Source: Caldilinea sp. CFX5
GTDB lineage: Bacteria > Chloroflexota > Anaerolineae > Caldilineales > Caldilineaceae
Direction of reading: 5' to 3'
Assembly (NCBI GenBank): GCA_021405325.1
Contig: QWII01000004.1
Span: 1 to 64,000, forward strand
Length of the DNA: 64,000 nucleotides
Shown here one piece after another: positions 16,452 to 25,806 of the stretch; within the stretch, counting starts at the first letter, position 1; every line of letters starts with the position of its first letter. A program made the position numbers and the translations under genes. Below the pieces are notes generated by a model. It worked only from the letters and a program-made list of their open reading frames with translations. It had not been told where the DNA came from and searched no databases.

Positions 16452-18349
16452 TGGCGAACTTAAAAGGCTTCCGCAAGCTAGGCCGCAAGATGACGACGGC
16501 TGATCCCGACGACATGCGCCGTAACGGCAAAGTGACATCTGAACCGGTCAAAGAGGAACGCGAAGAGGAAAAGGTCGATGTGACCGCCCAGGTCTTGAGC
16601 CAGGACACGGCGTTGATCCAACTACTGCTCACCTCGATCCGTCCCTATTGGCGCATGATGAGCCTGGCCGGCTTCTTTATGTTGTTGGTGGCGTTGCTCA
16701 ATGTCGTGCCGCCCTATTTGTTGCAACAAGCCATCGACGGCCCCATTGCCCGCGGCGATACAGGTGCGCTTGGGCAGATTACGCTGCTCTACGGCGCCAC
16801 CGCGCTGTCACTCTTTGTCCTCACCTTTGCCTATACTTACTTCCTGCAATATGCCGCCCAACGCGCCCTGGCCGACCTGCGCACCCGGCTCTTTGACCAT
16901 ATTCTGCGTCAGGATTACACCTTCTTGACTAACACCTCCACCGGTGATCTGGTGGCCCGCCTGAGCAGCGACATCGACAACATCAACCAGGTGCTGTCGA
17001 GCAGCATTGTAGTGATTCTGGTCGAAGGCATTACCTTTATTGTGATCATCACCGTCATGTTGGCGACCAACTGGCGGCTGGCGCTGCTGGCCATGGTCTT
17101 GATGCCGGTGCTGGGCTTTGTCACCCGTTACTTTCGCCAGCGTATCCGCCGCTCCTCCAGCGGTGAGCGGTCGGCGATGGCGCGCATTAGCTCCTTTCTC
17201 AACGAGCATCTACATGGCATGACCGTGGTGCAACTCTTCGGCCATGAAGAGGAGAGCGAACAGGAGTTTGACGATTACAACAGCCGCTACCGCCGGGCGC
17301 TGATCAACCTGCGCTATCACAGCGCCGTCTTTCTGGCCGTTCAGGAGGTGCTGGCGGCAGTGGGCGTGGGGTTGCTGCTCTATGGCGGCGGGCGCGGGGT
17401 GCTGGCCGGCTGGGCGACATTGGGCATGTTGGTTGCTTTCTTTCAATATTCGCAGCGCGCTTTTCAGCCCATCCTCAACTTGTCGCAGCAGTATAACTCG
17501 ATCCAGATTGCCTTGGGCGCCGCCGAACGGATCTATCGCATGTTACAGACTGAGCCAAAGATCCAAAGTCCGGCCAACCCGACGCAGCTGCCTAAGGTGC
17601 GCGGCGATATTGAATTTCGCCATGTCCACTTTTCCTATGTGCCCGATGAGCCGGTTTTGCGCGGCGTCAATCTGCAAATCCCGGCCGGCCAGTCAGTGGC
17701 GATTGTGGGCGCGACCGGCGCCGGCAAGTCCAGCCTGGCCAGTCTGCTGGCGCGCTATTATGACCCTTCACAGGGGCAGGTGCTGTTGGATGGGATCGAC
17801 CTGCGCCAACTGAGTCTGGATGATCTGCGCCAGGCCGTGGTCGTTGTGCCGCAAGACCCGGTCTGTATCGCCGGCACGATCCGGCAAAACATTTGTCTCT
17901 ACGACGAAGGGATTAGTGACGAGGTTCTGTTCCAGGCCGCTGAATTTAGCAATGCCGCCCGCTTTATTGAAAAGCTGCCCGAAGGCTACGATTTTCAATT
18001 ACTGCCCGGCGGCGCCAACCTGTCGCAAGGACAGCGCCAACTGCTGGCGTTGGCGCGCGCCCTGGCGCACAGCCCGAATGCGGTGCTCGTGCTGGATGAG
18101 GCAACGAGTAGCATCGACACAGCTACCGAAGCCTTGATTCAGGAAGCGTTGGAACGGATTCTTCGTTCACGTACTAGCTTGGTCATTGCCCACCGACTCA
18201 GTACAGTCCGGGGAGCGGACCGCATCATCGTCATGGAACGGGGGCAAATTATCGAAGATGGCAACCACGAGACGTTGTTGCAACGCAATGGCTACTATGC
18301 TCGCTTGCACCATCATCAGGTGTTGCCCAAAACAGCCTACCCGGTGTAG
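16451..18349 (+). CDS. ABC exporter half-transporter with catalytic Glu (heterodimer subunit 2)
   Basis: 632 residues; the start ATG shares its first base with the stop of subunit 1 (TAATG), which ensures coupled translation and a 1:1 ratio. An N-terminal charged extension of about 60 residues precedes six membrane helices. The ATPase domain has Walker A GATGAGKSS (about 418), signature LSQGQRQLLALARAL and Walker B VLVLDEATSSID (about 546) with the normal Glu. The signature LSQGQ is in the class seen in TM288/BmrD-type subunits. Together with subunit 1 it forms an asymmetric exporter. A strong terminator follows. Confidence 0.93.
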   Translation: MANLKGFRKLGRKMTTADPDDMRRNGKVTSEPVKEEREEEKVDVTAQVLSQDTALIQLLLTSIRPYWRMMSLAGFFMLLVALLNVVPPYLLQQAIDGPIARGDTGALGQITLLYGATALSLFVLTFAYTYFLQYAAQRALADLRTRLFDHILRQDYTFLTNTSTGDLVARLSSDIDNINQVLSSSIVVILVEGITFIVIITVMLATNWRLALLAMVLMPVLGFVTRYFRQRIRRSSSGERSAMARISSFLNEHLHGMTVVQLFGHEEESEQEFDDYNSRYRRALINLRYHSAVFLAVQEVLAAVGVGLLLYGGGRGVLAGWATLGMLVAFFQYSQRAFQPILNLSQQYNSIQIALGAAERIYRMLQTEPKIQSPANPTQLPKVRGDIEFRHVHFSYVPDEPVLRGVNLQIPAGQSVAIVGATGAGKSSLASLLARYYDPSQGQVLLDGIDLRQLSLDDLRQAVVVVPQDPVCIAGTIRQNICLYDEGISDEVLFQAAEFSNAARFIEKLPEGYDFQLLPGGANLSQGQRQLLALARALAHSPNAVLVLDEATSSIDTATEALIQEALERILRSRTSLVIAHRLSTVRGADRIIVMERGQIIEDGNHETLLQRNGYYARLHHHQVLPKTAYPV

Positions 18350-18385
18350 GATAAGCACAACAAGTTGCCTGTTGCCGCCTTATGG

Positions 18386-18449
18386 TGCGAAACGGCGAAA
18401 TGGACAATGGCGTTTTGGCGGTTGTCTATTTCGCCGTTTCGCATTTTTT
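18386..18449 (+). terminator. Intrinsic terminator after ABC exporter operon
   Basis: 22-bp arms TGCGAAACGGCGAAATGGACAA-type with complement, 14-base loop, then TTTTTT. It begins 37 nt after the stop codon of subunit 2. Confidence 0.9.
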
Positions 18450-18620
18450 ATGTTACTATAACTATAGATGATCATCAAATATTACAAATTTGTGACAAAA
18501 GTAAGGTTCTAGTAATTCAAAAGTAGCATTCTTACGATACTCTTAACTTAAAATTTTGCGCTTTTTTGAATTTCATGGACAAATTCCCCATTTTAGAGCG
18601 GTAGAACACACGTTTGGTAT

Positions 18621-18649
18621 TTGCAGCCTTGGCCGAAGTGTGCTATACT
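18621..18649 (+). promoter_or_regulatory. Promoter of nrdR
   Basis: TTGCAG (18621-18626), 17-bp spacer, TATACT (18644-18649) with an extended -10 TG one base upstream. Predicted start near 18656, directly before the first NrdR box. The 447-bp gap 18350-18796 is otherwise AT-rich with no gene seen. Confidence 0.65.
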
Positions 18650-18659
18650 TCACTCCACA

Positions 18660-18706
18660 AATCAATATGTAGTATGCGAAGAAGAAATAAGCACTATATA
18701 TAGTAG
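18660..18706 (+). promoter_or_regulatory. Tandem NrdR boxes
   Basis: AATCAATATGTAGTAT (18660-18675) and GCACTATATATAGTAG (18691-18706) both fit the NrdR-box pattern (core CWATATRTWGT). Their centres are 31 bp apart, three helical turns, which is the spacing expected of a functional pair. They overlap the expected transcription start, so binding would repress nrdR and, if co-transcribed, nrdJ. Confidence 0.8.
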
Positions 18707-18796
18707 TTTGTTAGAAAATTTACAGTAGTGTTCCTGATATTCTTGTAAAATTTTTTCGTAAAATCTTTCAAGGCAGAAAATCACTTTTTACCTTTT

Positions 18797-19246
18797 ATGA
18801 AATGCCCACATTGCGGTCATGCTCAACATAAAGTGATTGATACTCGTGACACGGGCGACGCCATCCGGCGGCGGCGCCATTGCGAACAGTGTAACCAACG
18901 TTTTACAACCTACGAACATGTGGCCGCCAATCTGTTGGTGATCAAGAGTGATGACCGGCGTGAACCCTTCGACCGCCAAAAATTACTCTCCGGCATCCAG
19001 ATTGCGTCCACCAAACGACCCATTAGCAGCGATACCATTGAGACCGTCGTCGACCAAATTGTTGAATCGCTTCAGGCTATCGGCAAAAGTGAAGTTCATA
19101 GTAGTGTGATCGGTAATATGGTGTTGGATCACCTGGCCGAGATTGATCAAGTAGCGTATATTCGGTTTGCCAGTGTTTACTTGAATATGAACGATCTCAA
19201 TGAGTTGCGCACCGAGATTGATCGGCTGATGGGACGTGGCTCCTAA
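18797..19246 (+). CDS. nrdR: Transcriptional repressor NrdR
   Basis: 149 residues, the standard length. The N-terminal zinc ribbon has MKCPHCG and CEQCNQRF with the DNA-binding RRRRHCEQC core. The ATP-cone domain follows ([20 protein letters not shown]). NrdR senses ATP/dATP and represses ribonucleotide reductase genes. Here it is directly upstream of nrdJ and preceded by paired NrdR boxes, so it probably controls itself. The ribosome binding site is weak and the leader AT-rich. Confidence 0.97.
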   Translation: MKCPHCGHAQHKVIDTRDTGDAIRRRRHCEQCNQRFTTYEHVAANLLVIKSDDRREPFDRQKLLSGIQIASTKRPISSDTIETVVDQIVESLQAIGKSEVHSSVIGNMVLDHLAEIDQVAYIRFASVYLNMNDLNELRTEIDRLMGRGS

Positions 19247-19605
19247 GCGCCTGAACGCGCGCGTAGTCACGCCTAAAAGGCAACCGGTGACCGGCGCCCC
19301 AGACGCCGGCCCTGGGCACTCACTGGGTGCGACTACGCGCGAACAAGAAAGAACGCGTCTTTTTCTCTCGTATAGCGTCTACTGTAAATAACATCACAGG
19401 CTTTAATTGATTTTTTTTGTCATCATGCGAACATGACCGTGTTCATGTTGGCTTGATTTGTTATTGCCAATTTACCTGTGGGGCCTTGTCCCTGGTTTGT
19501 TGCTATCATCTGTTTTTTGTACTTCAGAAAAGGTTAAGCGTTGTTGACCTTTGCCAACGCGGCGCTTTTTCTGCAAGGATTATTTCCATTTTGAGGAGAC
19601 GCATC
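19247..19605. other. nrdR-nrdJ intergenic region with hairpin
   Basis: A long inverted repeat (GCGCGTAGTC ... GACTACGCGC, 19257-19341) enclosing smaller hairpins directly follows nrdR and may terminate or process its transcript. A 7-bp hairpin AACATGA/TCATGTT lies near 19430, and a GCGTTG/CAACGC hairpin followed by a T-run lies near 19540-19575, close to the nrdJ start. I looked for a cobalamin riboswitch and for NrdR boxes here and found neither. Confidence 0.5.
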
Positions 19606-22600
19606 ATGACACAACCTCCCCTCTCGCCGACAGTTGTTAAGCCATCTGCACCAACGGCGAAACCCAAACCTTTTACCGTCATTGAAAACGTAAAAGGGCA
19701 GCGCATCCCTCTGACCCCGCCCGCTTATGTCGATGACCAAAGCATCGCCCTGAGCCAGAACGGCATCAAAGTTTTAGAAAAGCGCTATCTCCGGCGCGAT
19801 ATCAATGGCGACTTGCTGGAGACGCCGGCGGGCATGTTCTATCGCCTTGCCTACCACGTCGCCCAACCGGAGCAAGAGCATGGCGGTGATGTCGATGGCG
19901 CCACCCGCACCTTCTATGAATTGTTGACTGAGCGTCGCTTCTACCCGAATAGCCCCACCTTTACGGGCGCCGGCACCCCCTTAGGGCAGCTTGCGGCATG
20001 TTTTGTTTTGCCAATCGAAGATGATATGGGCAAAAGCAGCGACGGCATCTTTAGCACCCTCCGCGTCGCCGCCTTGATTCAGCAGACCGGCGGCGGCAAC
20101 GGCTTCTCCTTTAGCCGGCTGCGCCCGAAGGATGATATTGTCCATACCTCGTCGGGTCGCGCAACGGGACCGGTCGGCTTTTTGCGCGTCTACGACCAGG
20201 CGTTTGGCGAGATTGCGCAGGGGGGGAGCCGGCGTGGGGCCAATATGGCCGTGCTGCGCTGCGATCATCCCGACATCGAGGAATTTATCACCTGCAAAGC
20301 GGAAGAAGGCAAGGTCGCCAACTTCAATATCTCCGTCGCCATCACCGATGAGTTTATGCAGGCCGTGCAAAAGGATGCCGATTTTGACCTGCGCAACCCG
20401 CGTGACGGCAAGGTGTGGCGCACTGTACGAGCGCGGGATCTCTTTCACAAGATCATCAAGTACGCCCATCACAATGGCGAACCGGGCGCGCTCTTTATTG
20501 ATGCGGCCAATCGCAGCAACCCGGTGCCACACTTGTATGCCCTAGAGGCCACCAATCCGTAGAATCCATGCGGCCACCGGGCGGAATCCCGGTTGGAAAA
20601 TCCTTTCTGATTGGCTTGGAACCCTCCTCACCCACTAGCCAGGGTGAAAGGGCCACAGGGCCGAAGCGCAAGAACTGTTCTGCGCACGGTGAGAGACTGA
20701 GTGAAAGGATACCCAAAACTCAACTGTCGATTGAGGGGTGGGTAGTGCGACAGCCCGAACCTCCGAGAAATCGGAGTTGTAACTTCAGCGATGTTGCTGA
20801 AGCCAACATTGCGGTGGAGAACAATGGCTTGGACCTTATGAAAATTGTTGTCTCGGCTCGGTCAACCTGGCCGAGCATGTGACCCTTGACCCCGACGGCG
20901 ATCCGGTGGTCGATTGGGATCTCTTGCGCCGATCCGTGGAAGAAAGCACCCACTTCCTCGACAATGTGGTGTCGGCCAATGCCTATGTGCCGGTGGTGCC
21001 GCAGGTGGCGGAAGCGGCCTATCGCGCCCGACGCATCGGCTTGGGCATCATGGGGCTGGGCGACATGATGTATAAGCTCGGCATTCGCTATGGCAGCGAG
21101 GAAGGACAGGAGTTCGCCGCTCAAGTCATGGAATTTGTGCGCTACTACACCATGAACAAGAGCATTGAACTGGCAAAAGAGCGGGGCGCTTTCCTGGCCT
21201 TTGCCGGCAGCATCTATGACGACAAGCAGCCCGGCGGCATGAAGTGGCAGCCGCCGCAAGCGCTCATGATGTACACGCGTGATTGGTATCGCCCGCCCCT
21301 GGACTGGAGCCAGATTACGGCAGATATTCGCCGTTACGGCATCCGCAACGCCGCCCAGACCACCGTTGCGCCGACAGGGACAATTGCCACGGTCTGCGGT
21401 TGCGAAGGTTATGGCTGTGAACCGGTCTTTGCCCTGGGCTATGTCCGCCACTTCAAAGATGGCGACAAGGATGTCGAACTGGTCTACACCAGCCCGCTCT
21501 TTGACCAGGCGCTCGACGCCACCGACCTGAGCGAGGCGCGCAAGACGGCGATCAAACAACACGCCGCCACCTATGGCAGTTGCCAGGATCTTGCCGATTT
21601 GCCCGACCACCTGCGTCACACCTTTGTTGTCAGCAGCGATATTACGGCGGAAGAGCATGTGCGGATGCAGGCGGCTATTCAGGCATTTGTCGACAACAGT
21701 ATTAGCAAATGTATCACCGGTGATAGCCTGGTGCTGACGTCCAATGGGCTTATGCCAATCAATGAGTTGTCAGACATGCGCCTACCTGATCAGTTTACCC
21801 CATTGACGGTTGACATTGTCTCCCCACAGGGGCTTGAACAAACCGCACAGTTCTATTACGGCGGCTATCGTGAAACACGAAAAGTGGCGTTGGAGTACGG
21901 GTTCAACATTGAAGGCACCGGCAATCACCGCGTTCATATGCTTACCAAAGATGGTTCAATTCAATTCCGCCGCCTTGATGAATTGAATTTGGGCGATATG
22001 GTTGTTTTATACACCGATCAACAACGTTTTGGTCGTGCGGCCAAGGCTCTGCCAAGCTATAGCGGAGAGATGCGTACCTGTAGCAAGGCTATGTCTTTCC
22101 CGATGCACATGAGTGAAGAGTTCGCCTTCCTGCTCGGTTGTATTACGTCGGAAGGGGCAATTACCATCAATGGTGTCTCGATCACGAATAACGATCCGCA
22201 ATTGCTCCACCAACTAAGTGACAGTTGTCAACGCCTCTTTGGTTTTCACGGCACTGTGATCAAAGATAAGCGGAACCAAGTGTATTGCCTGCAAATCAAC
22301 TCTCGCGCATTACGCAATTGGCTGTTAGTTGATCTGGGGTTAGAGGCAGGGGCGGAAAACAAAATTATCCCGACCTGCATCCTGGGGGCAAGTCAGCCGG
22401 AAATTGCCGCCTTTATGCGTGGCTTATTTCTCGATGGCTTCATGACACAAGACGGTAAGCTCTTTGGCATCACTCTGGCTAGCGAAAAATTGATCCAACA
22501 GTTACAAGTGCTGTTGCTCAATATGGGTGTGCTTGGCACTGTGCGACAAACTACGGAACGCGCCTGGAGTTTGACCGTTCAGGGCGGTGAGCTAGAGGTG

Positions 22601-23884
22601 TTGGCCGACCAGATTAGTTTTGTTGAAGTTTGGAAAAATGAACGAATCGCCAACCGCAATTTGGGCCGCTTACAACGCTATCGCAATTACTCCCGTCTGC
22701 TTCCTGCTGTCGTGACAGAAGCTTTGCATGAATTACGCCAGCAATCACCACTGCACCTCCGTGCGCTCTATAGTCAAGGGCAAGGCGCAATGGATGAACA
22801 ACGGGAACAAGAATACCAGCGCGCGCGTGTTAACCTCTTGCAAGGTCACCGTATGGCGCGGAATGATGCGGAGCGGGTATATCAATATTTGAGAGGTGAA
22901 GGACAAGGCTCATCTTACTTGAATACCTTCTTTGCTCATGACAAACCGACCCAGGTTTATGTGGAAGTGCAAAATATCAGCACTGGCTATGCAGAAGTGT
23001 TTGATATTAACGTGCCAGGGTCACACAGTTTTATCGCAAATGGCCTGGGCAATCATAATACCTGCAATTTCCCCGAAGGGGCGACCGAAGAAGATGTCGC
23101 CAAGGCGTACCAACTGGCCTGGGAACTGGGCTGCAAAGGGTTAACCGTCTATGTCACCGGCAGTCGCCAACAGGTGGTGCTGGAAACCAAGGCGACCCAA
23201 CAAAAGAAGAACGAAGGGGAGGCGCCCGCCCCTGCCGTGACCAATGGCGCCCATGAGGGTGCTGTTAAGGGCTATGTCAATGGTACGGCAATGGTTGCGA
23301 ATGGCGCGGTCAACGGTCATGCCGGCGCCAATGGCAAGCATGACAGCTATGGCAGCGAGGATGTCAAGCCGGTGATGTTAAAACGCCCGCGCCCCAAGCG
23401 GCTCCAGGGCAGCACCTACCGCAAGGAGACGCCGCTGGGCAGCGCCTACATCACCGTCAACAGCGATGAACGCAACGAACCCTTTGAGGTCTTCCTCAAC
23501 GTGGGCAAGGCGGGCAGTGAAGTGGCAGCGGTCAGCGAGGCGATGGGGCGCTTGATCAGCCTCGTCCTGCGCATGCCGGCCAGCCTGCCGCCCAGTGAAC
23601 GGCTGCGCTGGGTGATGGATGAGATGGCCGGCATCGGCGGCGGACGGCCGCTGGGCTTTGGCGCCAATCGTGTGCGCAGCCTGCCTGATGGCGTGGCCCA
23701 GGTGCTGGCCGAGCATCTGAGCGAGCTGCCGCCGGCAACCACGCTGGAACTGCAAGCCGAACAGTTGGCGCTCCCCATTGCCCAACGCCCCATCGGCGAC
23801 ATCTGCCCCGAATGTGGCGAGGCGAGTTTCCTCAATGTCGAGGGCTGCCGGAAGTGTCATGTGTGTGGCTATAGTGAGTGCTAG
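19606..23884 (+). CDS. nrdJ: Class II (adenosylcobalamin-dependent) ribonucleotide reductase, split by an intron and an intein
   Basis: Coding join 19606-20560 and 20814-23884 gives 1341 residues; removing the 450-residue intein leaves 891, normal for NrdJ. ATG at 19606 has GAGGAG upstream. Exon 1 holds the first redox Cys ([12 protein letters not shown]) and ends in ATNP. Exon 2 resumes [15 protein letters not shown]. Splicing rebuilds the NPCGEQ active site, whose Cys codon (T+GT) is itself split; in this family the Asn, Cys and Glu of this motif are catalytic. The C-terminus has a zinc ribbon (CPECGE ... [12 protein letters not shown]). A low-complexity linker rich in Asn, Gly and Val lies before it. 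Reduces ribonucleotides using B12, without oxygen. Confidence 0.93.
20561..20813 (+). mobile_element. 253-nt self-splicing intron (group I-like) in nrdJ
   Basis: The boundaries are unique: only T from exon 1 plus GT from exon 2 restores the Cys codon. The last exon base is U and the last intron base is G, as in group I introns. P1 can form between exon CCGU (20557-20560) and intron GCGG (20570-20573), giving the conserved U-G pair at the splice site. The R-like element GGTGAGAGACT is at 20689-20699; a P8-like hairpin CTCAA/TTGAG is at 20719-20735; a P9-like hairpin CTCCGA-GAAA-TCGGAG is at 20761-20776. The 3' strand of P7 is only a weak match (TAGTGC, one bulge). There is no endonuclease gene. 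Unspliced mRNA would stop at UAG after ATNP. Confidence 0.75.
21710..23059 (+). mobile_element. Intein with LAGLIDADG endonuclease in NrdJ
   Basis: 450 residues inserted in the conserved NSISK|TCNFP strand. Block A is [13 protein letters not shown] with Cys1; block B has GTGNHRVHM with its His (residue 73); block F reads [16 protein letters not shown]; block G ends GNHN, with Thr as the +1 extein residue. Two dodecapeptide motifs of the LAGLIDADG type are present: [12 protein letters not shown] (138-149) and [12 protein letters not shown] (235-246), each with its acidic residue, so the homing endonuclease may still be active. All splicing residues (Cys1, His73, His-Asn end) are intact. Confidence 0.95.
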
Positions 23885-23920
23885 ACGCGGCTACAAACGG
23901 AGTCTTGTTTTATTGCCGAT

Positions 23921-23975
23921 ACACAGATAAAAAGGAACACGGATTAAAAAGATCCGTGTTCCTTCCTATCTGTGT
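23921..23975. terminator. Bidirectional hairpin terminator between convergent genes
   Basis: Nested arms ACACAGATA and AAGGAACACGGAT with their complements around TAAAAAG. It lies between nrdJ and the convergent HlyD gene and can serve both. Confidence 0.8.
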
Positions 23976-24009
23976 AAACTATCTATGTGAACGTACTAAG
24001 GGAGCGCAA

Positions 24010-25608
24010 TTAGTACGAGACTTTGACATCCTGCTGGTCGTTCACATAGGAAGCGACCTGACCCAGCACCTCATCACCTGCATGCAACCCTGCCGACTGG
24101 ACAATCGTCCACTCGCCCTGGCGTTCCACCGGCGTCACCGGCGTCTGGGCGAACCCTTCACCGCGCACCACCTGGACAAAGGTCTGGCTGTCGGCGGTCT
24201 GGAGGGCGCTTGTCGGGACGAGCCAGCGGTGGTCGTTGGCCTGCTGGTTGGGGAAGTTGGCGACGGCGTTCATGCCGGGGCGCACCCCATCCAATTGGGT
24301 ATCGGTCAAGCGAATCGTCACCGGGTAGTTGACCACATCTTTGTCCGCCTTGTTGATCGGGTCGATCTGCTCGACGACGCCGGTAAAGGTGCGGCCACGA
24401 ATGGCGTCGATGGCGATGGTGGCTTGCTGACCCAACGTAATCTGTGGAATATCAACCTCGGCCACCTTGACGGTCAGTTTCAGTTGGCGCACATCGGCCA
24501 GGGTGACGACGGTCTTGCCCACCGTGCCCCGCTCACCGGCGGCGACATTGACTTCGAGGACCGCACCTTCGATGGGCGCCACCACCTGCGCCCGCTGCAA
24601 TTTGGCCTGCGCTTCTTCCAGATCCAACTTGGCTTTTTCCACCTTGGCCTGAGCGCTCAATAGTTCGGGACCGGAGGCGCCCGCCTTGAGTTTGTTCAGC
24701 TTCTGCTCGGCATCCTGCACCTTGGCCTGGGCTTCGGCAACTTCGACCGCCGAAGGGCGATTTTGTAACGTCTGCAGGTCGCTCACGGCCCGCTGGACAT
24801 CGCTCTTCGCTTCCTGGATCGAGGCAGCGGAGGAAGGCACGTTGAGACTGTTGAGTTTACCCTGCGCCCGTTCAAAGTCGACCGTAGCTTTTTGCAAGGC
24901 CGCTGATTCCGGCGTCATACCGATATCGTTACGCCACTTGATCTTGTCATATTCGCGTTGCGCTTCCTTGCGGGCAATCTCGGCCTTGGCCAGTTCGGCC
25001 TTGGCTTCATCAATGGCGCCGCTGCTGGGCGGGGCAAAAAGGCCGTTCAATTTGGCCTGGGCGGCGGCCACTTTGGCCTGGGCGGCGGCCAACTCTTCCG
25101 GCGCCGCGCCGGACTGTACCTTGACCAGATTTTCCTTGGCGGCAGCCAGATTGGCTTCAGCCACCGCAATTTCGCCAGGGTCGCTACCCTGTTGCAATTT
25201 GACCAGATCGGCTTCGGCAGAGGCCACATCGACCTCGGCGCGAGCCACAGAGCGTTGCAATTCTGCCGTATCGAGCGCCAGCAGCAGATCGCCCGCCGCC
25301 ACCCAATCGCCAACCTTGACATTGATCTGGCTGATGGTGCCATCGACTTCCAATACCACCTGGCGCTTGCTGATGAGATCCACCGTGCCGGCTGCCGACA
25401 ATTCATCAATCACCGATTCAGGGGTGCGGATGCGCACGGTTTTGCTTTGCGGCGCTGACGGATCCGGGTTTTCGGGCCGTTGCATATCGGTGTCGGCATA
25501 TTCCGGGCTGAGCGAGGCGGACTTGGCGGGGCCGTCTGTCCACAACAAGATCAGGTCGATGACACTCAAAATGACCAGCACGGCGACGATTAATTTGCGG
25601 TTGCTCAT
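24010..25608 (-). CDS. HlyD/MacA-family periplasmic adaptor of the peptide locus
   Basis: 532 residues from the ATG at 25608 (AAGGAGCG before it). One N-terminal membrane anchor (LIVAVLVILSVIDLILL), a lipoyl-like half domain (VVLEVDGTISQINVKVGDW), a very long alpha-helical hairpin of Ala/Lys/Glu heptads (residues 110-330), the second lipoyl half (VVAPIEGAVLEVNVAAGERG) and a beta-barrel domain. It links the MacB-type exporter to the cell envelope. The coiled coil is longer than in typical MacA. It is the last gene of the minus-strand locus that begins with the two peptide genes, and has its own upstream motif region. Confidence 0.9.
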   Translation of the reverse strand: MSNRKLIVAVLVILSVIDLILLWTDGPAKSASLSPEYADTDMQRPENPDPSAPQSKTVRIRTPESVIDELSAAGTVDLISKRQVVLEVDGTISQINVKVGDWVAAGDLLLALDTAELQRSVARAEVDVASAEADLVKLQQGSDPGEIAVAEANLAAAKENLVKVQSGAAPEELAAAQAKVAAAQAKLNGLFAPPSSGAIDEAKAELAKAEIARKEAQREYDKIKWRNDIGMTPESAALQKATVDFERAQGKLNSLNVPSSAASIQEAKSDVQRAVSDLQTLQNRPSAVEVAEAQAKVQDAEQKLNKLKAGASGPELLSAQAKVEKAKLDLEEAQAKLQRAQVVAPIEGAVLEVNVAAGERGTVGKTVVTLADVRQLKLTVKVAEVDIPQITLGQQATIAIDAIRGRTFTGVVEQIDPINKADKDVVNYPVTIRLTDTQLDGVRPGMNAVANFPNQQANDHRWLVPTSALQTADSQTFVQVVRGEGFAQTPVTPVERQGEWTIVQSAGLHAGDEVLGQVASYVNDQQDVKVSY

Positions 25609-25689
25609 AAGACGCTCCTTCATCAGTTCCAGTAGCAAGGCTCGGTGTTGTTTCTTGTGCTAAGGATACCAGAAGTGAATTGCTAAATT

Positions 25690-25740
25690 GAGCAAAATTT
25701 TCTATCAACTTGTCTCAGGTTTCTATCAACTCGATGGCTC
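25690..25740 (-). promoter_or_regulatory. Motif region upstream of HlyD gene (two GTTGATAGAAA sites)
   Basis: Read on the minus strand, GTTGATAGAAA occurs twice (within 25697-25709 and 25718-25731), 90-125 nt before the start codon. Related GATAGA sites occur before the M50, TlpA-like and peptide genes of the same locus, which suggests a common regulator. Confidence 0.35.
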
Positions 25741-25752
25741 ATCCTAGAAAAC

Positions 25753-25793
25753 AGACAAAAACCAGGGTTTTGCCAAAACCCTGGTTTTTGTCT
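25753..25793 (-). terminator. Hairpin terminator after MacB-type permease gene
   Basis: Arms AGACAAAAACCAGGGTTTTG and near-complement with a short CC loop and T-rich flank, 14 nt past the stop codon. It implies that the HlyD gene has its own promoter or relies on read-through. Confidence 0.75.
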
Positions 25794-25806
25794 ACTGTCG
25801 TTCATC

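Noticed and set aside
19247..19605. Cobalamin riboswitch before nrdJ
   Set aside because: No B12-box-like sequence or matching fold was found in the leader; only short hairpins.
20561..20878. nrdJ read as a pseudogene split by a stop codon
   Set aside because: The reading frame is perfect on both sides and one unique joint restores the conserved NPCGEQ motif; the 253-nt insert has group I-like ends. An intron explains it better than decay.
21710..23059. Separate endonuclease gene inside nrdJ
   Set aside because: It is in frame with NrdJ and has intein blocks A, B, F and G at the boundaries.
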